Shown here in pieces: positions 62,011 to 64,000 of a stretch of DNA of 64,000 nucleotides; the stretch's first letter is position 1; each line of letters starts with the position of its first letter. Source of the DNA: Candidatus Thalassolituus haligoni (GTDB lineage Bacteria; Pseudomonadota; Gammaproteobacteria; Pseudomonadales; Oceanobacteraceae); assembly GCF_041222825.1 (NCBI RefSeq), contig NZ_CP139482.1, positions 1,023,001 through 1,087,000 of the forward strand. Reading direction: 5' to 3'. The notes beneath the pieces were generated by a model that made no database searches, was not told the DNA's origin, and saw only the letters and a list, made by a program, of their open reading frames with translations. The position numbers and the translations under genes are program-made.

Positions 62011-62307
62011 TCAGTGCGGTTGTCGGCCCTGACTCGGGCCTTTTAATGCCATGCCAAGCGTCATGGCCAGCGCTCCTGCGGTTGCAATCAGCAGGCTGAT
62101 GTTGATCAACAGGCTGTGGCGAGCGTAATAGGTCATGACGGGTTCGGCGGCGGCGATACAGCTGCCGAGAGCGGGAGAGTAACTCAGCCCCTGTTGCTGG
62201 CAATCGGTAATTCGCGACAAGTCGAGTCCATAGACTATCAGCAGTGCGACAGCAGGAAGCACGCAAATCAGAGTGCCAAAGCGTAGTAATCCGGTTGGGT
62301 TAAGCAT
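62011..62307 (-). CDS. Small membrane protein (98 aa), hypothetical
   Basis: Two predicted TM helices: LICVLPAVALLIVYGLDL near the N-terminus and LINISLLIATAGALAMTL near the C-terminus. Between them is a short periplasmic loop with two Cys (DCQQQGLSYSPALGSC) that could pair. I start at the ATG at 62307; a TTG ten codons upstream is possible but weak. No family recognised. It is divergent from the repeat protein, sharing a 19-base gap. Confidence 0.6.
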   Translation of the reverse strand: MLNPTGLLRFGTLICVLPAVALLIVYGLDLSRITDCQQQGLSYSPALGSCIAAAEPVMTYYARHSLLINISLLIATAGALAMTLGMALKGPSQGRQPH

Positions 62308-62325
62308 AAGGACGTATTTCCTCGA

Positions 62326-63519
62326 ATGAGTGTTCAATGTCAGGGTTTGCCAAGCGGATTGTCTGTCAGCGGTGTGTTGATCGTGGTGTTGTTTTTGCTA
62401 ACGGGCGTCAGCCTGTTGGTGCTGGCCGAGCCGACAGCATCACAGACAGCAATACCAACAGCAACAGTAACAGCAACACAAGCTGTCGGTTCTGCTGCGG
62501 TGGTTATTCCTGTAACTATTCAGGTAACTACTCCGGTAACTACTCCGGTAACTACTCCGGTAACTACTCCGGTAACTACTCCGGTAACTACTCCGGTAAC
62601 TACTCCGGTAACTACTCCGGTAACTACTCCGGTAACTACTCCGGTAACTACTCCGGTAACTACTCCGGTAACTACTCCGGTAACTACTCCGGTAACTACT
62701 CCGGTAACTACTCCGGTAACTACTCCGGTAACTACTCCGGTAACTATGGATCTTTCAGCCAGCGCTGCGTTGGGTCTTATTCGTCAGGATCTCGCTGTCG
62801 GGCGATTATCCCAGCCTCCGGGCCTGAATGCCATGGTACGTATCGACGAATTTCGTCGGCGCTGGCCAACGGATATGGCAGTGGTGCCGCTGGCGTATCA
62901 ATGGGCCACTGCTTATCAGCAGCAGGTGGCCTATTGGCTGGAAACGGGCGAGCTGGCGGCGGCGGCATCCGGTCTGGAGCAGCTCTGGGAACTGGTGCCG
63001 CTTACTCAGGGGTTGGACGCCTTGCAACAACGCTTTGATCAGGCCCGGTTACTGGCAGAGCAGGTGGCGGCACTGACAGCAGAGTCAGCGGCATTGCCGT
63101 TGGCTACGGCAAGCACTCTGGAAACCCCGGTTGCGATGTTGCTGGATTATCGGTTGCTGGATGCTACTGTGCATAATGAATTTCGTAGTCCTTACGAAGA
63201 CAACTCACCACCGCTGGCGGAATTTTCACTTGATGCCGAACTGGTTGAGTTGCGTGACCGCTCTATTCGGGAGGCGATGGCACCTCTGTGTCAGGCGATT
63301 GTGGATAATCAGGCATCGGTCATTGTGCACGCAGAGGATCGGGTCGACTATCGTTGGTTGACGGTACGGATAACGCTCTGTGTTCGTCGTATCAATGAAG
63401 GATTCCGTTTACGCCACAGTTATCGCCAGCATGATGGTGCGCCAATGATTTCCCTGCATCCTGCCCGTGCCGAGTCGTTGTTGCCTGACCCTGAGGTCGA
63501 TCACTCGTTAGATGATTGA
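62326..63519 (+). CDS. Membrane-anchored protein with (VTTP)n stalk
   Basis: 397 residues. A TM or signal segment (GVLIVVLFLLTGVSLLVLA, residues about 16-34) is followed by a Thr/Ala-rich stretch and 18 exact VTTP repeats spanning residues 67-138, then a C-terminal domain of about 255 residues (ALGLIRQDLAVGRLSQPPG ... YRQHDGAPMISLHPARAE). I do not recognise the C-terminal domain. The Thr/Pro-rich repeat resembles an extended periplasmic stalk or spacer. The repeat DNA is not GC-biased like its neighbours. The product may hold its C-terminal domain away from the inner membrane. Confidence 0.75.
   Translation: MSVQCQGLPSGLSVSGVLIVVLFLLTGVSLLVLAEPTASQTAIPTATVTATQAVGSAAVVIPVTIQVTTPVTTPVTTPVTTPVTTPVTTPVTTPVTTPVTTPVTTPVTTPVTTPVTTPVTTPVTTPVTTPVTTPVTTPVTMDLSASAALGLIRQDLAVGRLSQPPGLNAMVRIDEFRRRWPTDMAVVPLAYQWATAYQQQVAYWLETGELAAAASGLEQLWELVPLTQGLDALQQRFDQARLLAEQVAALTAESAALPLATASTLETPVAMLLDYRLLDATVHNEFRSPYEDNSPPLAEFSLDAELVELRDRSIREAMAPLCQAIVDNQASVIVHAEDRVDYRWLTVRITLCVRRINEGFRLRHSYRQHDGAPMISLHPARAESLLPDPEVDHSLDD
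62524..62739 (+). repeat. 12-bp tandem repeat, 18 identical in-frame copies
   Basis: GTAACTACTCCG repeated 18 times without a mismatch (62524-62739), flanked by degenerate units GTAACTATTCAG (62512-62523) and GTAACTATGGAT (62740-62751). Four codons per unit, so slippage changes length by VTTP steps and keeps the frame. The perfect identity means recent or ongoing expansion. Confidence 0.98.
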
Positions 63520-63530
63520 TCTTGTTGGCA

Positions 63531-63567
63531 GGCTGGTGCCGCTTTACCCGCTGTAGCGGCACCAGCC
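63531..63567. terminator. Hairpin between convergent repeat-protein and phosphatase genes
   Basis: GGCTGGTGCCGCT pairs perfectly with AGCGGCACCAGCC (13 bp), loop 11 bases. No T run follows. It probably limits read-through between the converging genes. Confidence 0.65.
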
Positions 63568-63577
63568 TGGTATCAGC

Positions 63578-64000
63578 TCAGTGGGCGACGGTGGCTTGCT
63601 CGGGTGCTGTTTCGACCGTGAGCGCGTGACGCATCAGATGAAACAACCAGTGCTGTTCCAGTGTGCCGCCAAGCAGGTCTGACCAGGGGCCTGCCCCATA
63701 AACGGCGACGTCTTCTCCGCCGTGGGTTTCCGCTTCCAGCGGTACCAGTGCTTGCTGGCGATAGTCTGGTGCTTGGACTTCGGCAGCGGTGATGGCCGGG
63801 CGTGGCAGGGTCACGGCTCCGGGGCCATTACGATAATTCATTGAGGTGTAATGTTGCCCATCGGCCAGTCGGTCTGGCTCGGTAGATGGATGACCGTGAG
63901 CATCGTTGCCGGTGACCAGTGCGGTCATCGGATTGCCTCGGGTCGGGTAGCCTGCCAGGGTCAGGGTATGGCTGTGATCAGCGGTGACCAGCAGCAGGGT
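63578..64000 (-). CDS. Alkaline phosphatase, C-terminal part only
   Basis: The last 140 codons of an alkaline phosphatase-family protein; the N-terminus lies beyond the window. The visible part begins TLLLVTADHSHTLTLAGYPT, where the DHSH motif supplies metal ligands typical of PhoA-type enzymes, and continues GNPMTALVTGNDAHGH. A second metal-site His is in ETHGGEDVAVYGAGPWSD. It would hydrolyse phosphomonoesters in the periplasm. Confidence 0.9.
   Translation of the reverse strand, partial: TLLLVTADHSHTLTLAGYPTRGNPMTALVTGNDAHGHPSTEPDRLADGQHYTSMNYRNGPGAVTLPRPAITAAEVQAPDYRQQALVPLEAETHGGEDVAVYGAGPWSDLLGGTLEQHWLFHLMRHALTVETAPEQATVAH

Noticed and set aside
62337-63038. Plus-strand frame with NYSG repeats over the 12-bp array
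   Set aside because: Out-of-phase reading of the same repeat; the VTTP frame has the good start, anchor and long C-terminal domain.

Overview
The window comes from a Gram-negative gammaproteobacterium, probably a marine or aquatic member of the Oceanospirillales/Pseudomonadales neighbourhood. The evidence is gene content and order: the block proA-nadD-rsfS-rlmH-mrdA-rodA-mltB-rlpA, leuS-lptE-holA, minCDE, an LPS-kinase-like protein, and small families of unknown function (PA3496-like, DUF2788-, DUF4404- and DUF3549-like, HopJ-like) that I associate with Pseudomonas and its marine relatives. No rRNA, tRNA, prophage, complete insertion sequence or CRISPR array was found. Species cannot be named from the sequence alone.

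Layout. 1-8.3 kb: a peroxiredoxin-glutaredoxin fusion (cut by the window edge), hypothetical genes, holA-lptE-leuS on the minus strand, and a di-haem cytochrome c. 8.4-17.3 kb: a fused 5-oxoprolinase with a tandem-repeat linker, grxD, a MalT-like LuxR regulator, and a receiver-domain protein whose 3' end has been tandemly copied about three times in 130-bp steps. 17.4-22.7 kb: a DUF4124 protein, dtd, a SirB-like membrane protein, an FdhF/YdeP-type molybdopterin oxidoreductase, a small inverted-repeat mobile element and an LPS-kinase-like protein. 22.9-25.5 kb: a four-gene operon pairing an ExbB/TolQ-type proton channel with an ExbD-like protein that carries an unusual C-terminal domain. 25.5-27.3 kb: acuR-acuI with matching operators in front of both genes. 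27.4-34.8 kb: a chemotaxis receptor, a 2OG-Fe(II) oxygenase, an M42-like peptidase, minCDE, a HopJ-like protein and LexA-controlled dinB. 34.9-44.5 kb: a PAP2 phosphatase, two paralogous GT4 glycosyltransferases, an FAD oxidase, small conserved proteins, a second mobile-element copy, a CBS protein and a GAF-Fis regulator without an AAA+ domain. 44.7-50.3 kb: a CHASE2-adenylate/guanylate cyclase convergent with a FecR-domain protein and a TPR/beta-barrel protein, then a 39-residue membrane protein resembling the cbb3 oxidase subunit CcoM behind two FNR/Anr-type boxes. 50.4-57.9 kb: the rod-shape and peptidoglycan cluster with NAD and ribosome-maturation genes. 58.1-64 kb: two overlapping membrane proteins with degenerate GGDEF domains, a DUF3549-like protein, YchJ, a (VTTP)n repeat protein and the C-terminal part of an alkaline phosphatase.

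Two features run through the window. First, short tandem repeats (11, 12, 15, 15, 15 and about 130 bp units) occur at six unrelated places, both in frame inside genes and between genes. Second, a non-autonomous mobile element of about 275 bp with GGGCGTTCTCAATT-type ends has two near-complete copies in opposite orientation and two degraded relics. The strongest candidates for little-described biology are the ExbB/ExbD-like operon, the cyclase-FecR-barrel locus, the tandem degenerate-GGDEF pair and the repeat-bearing genes.
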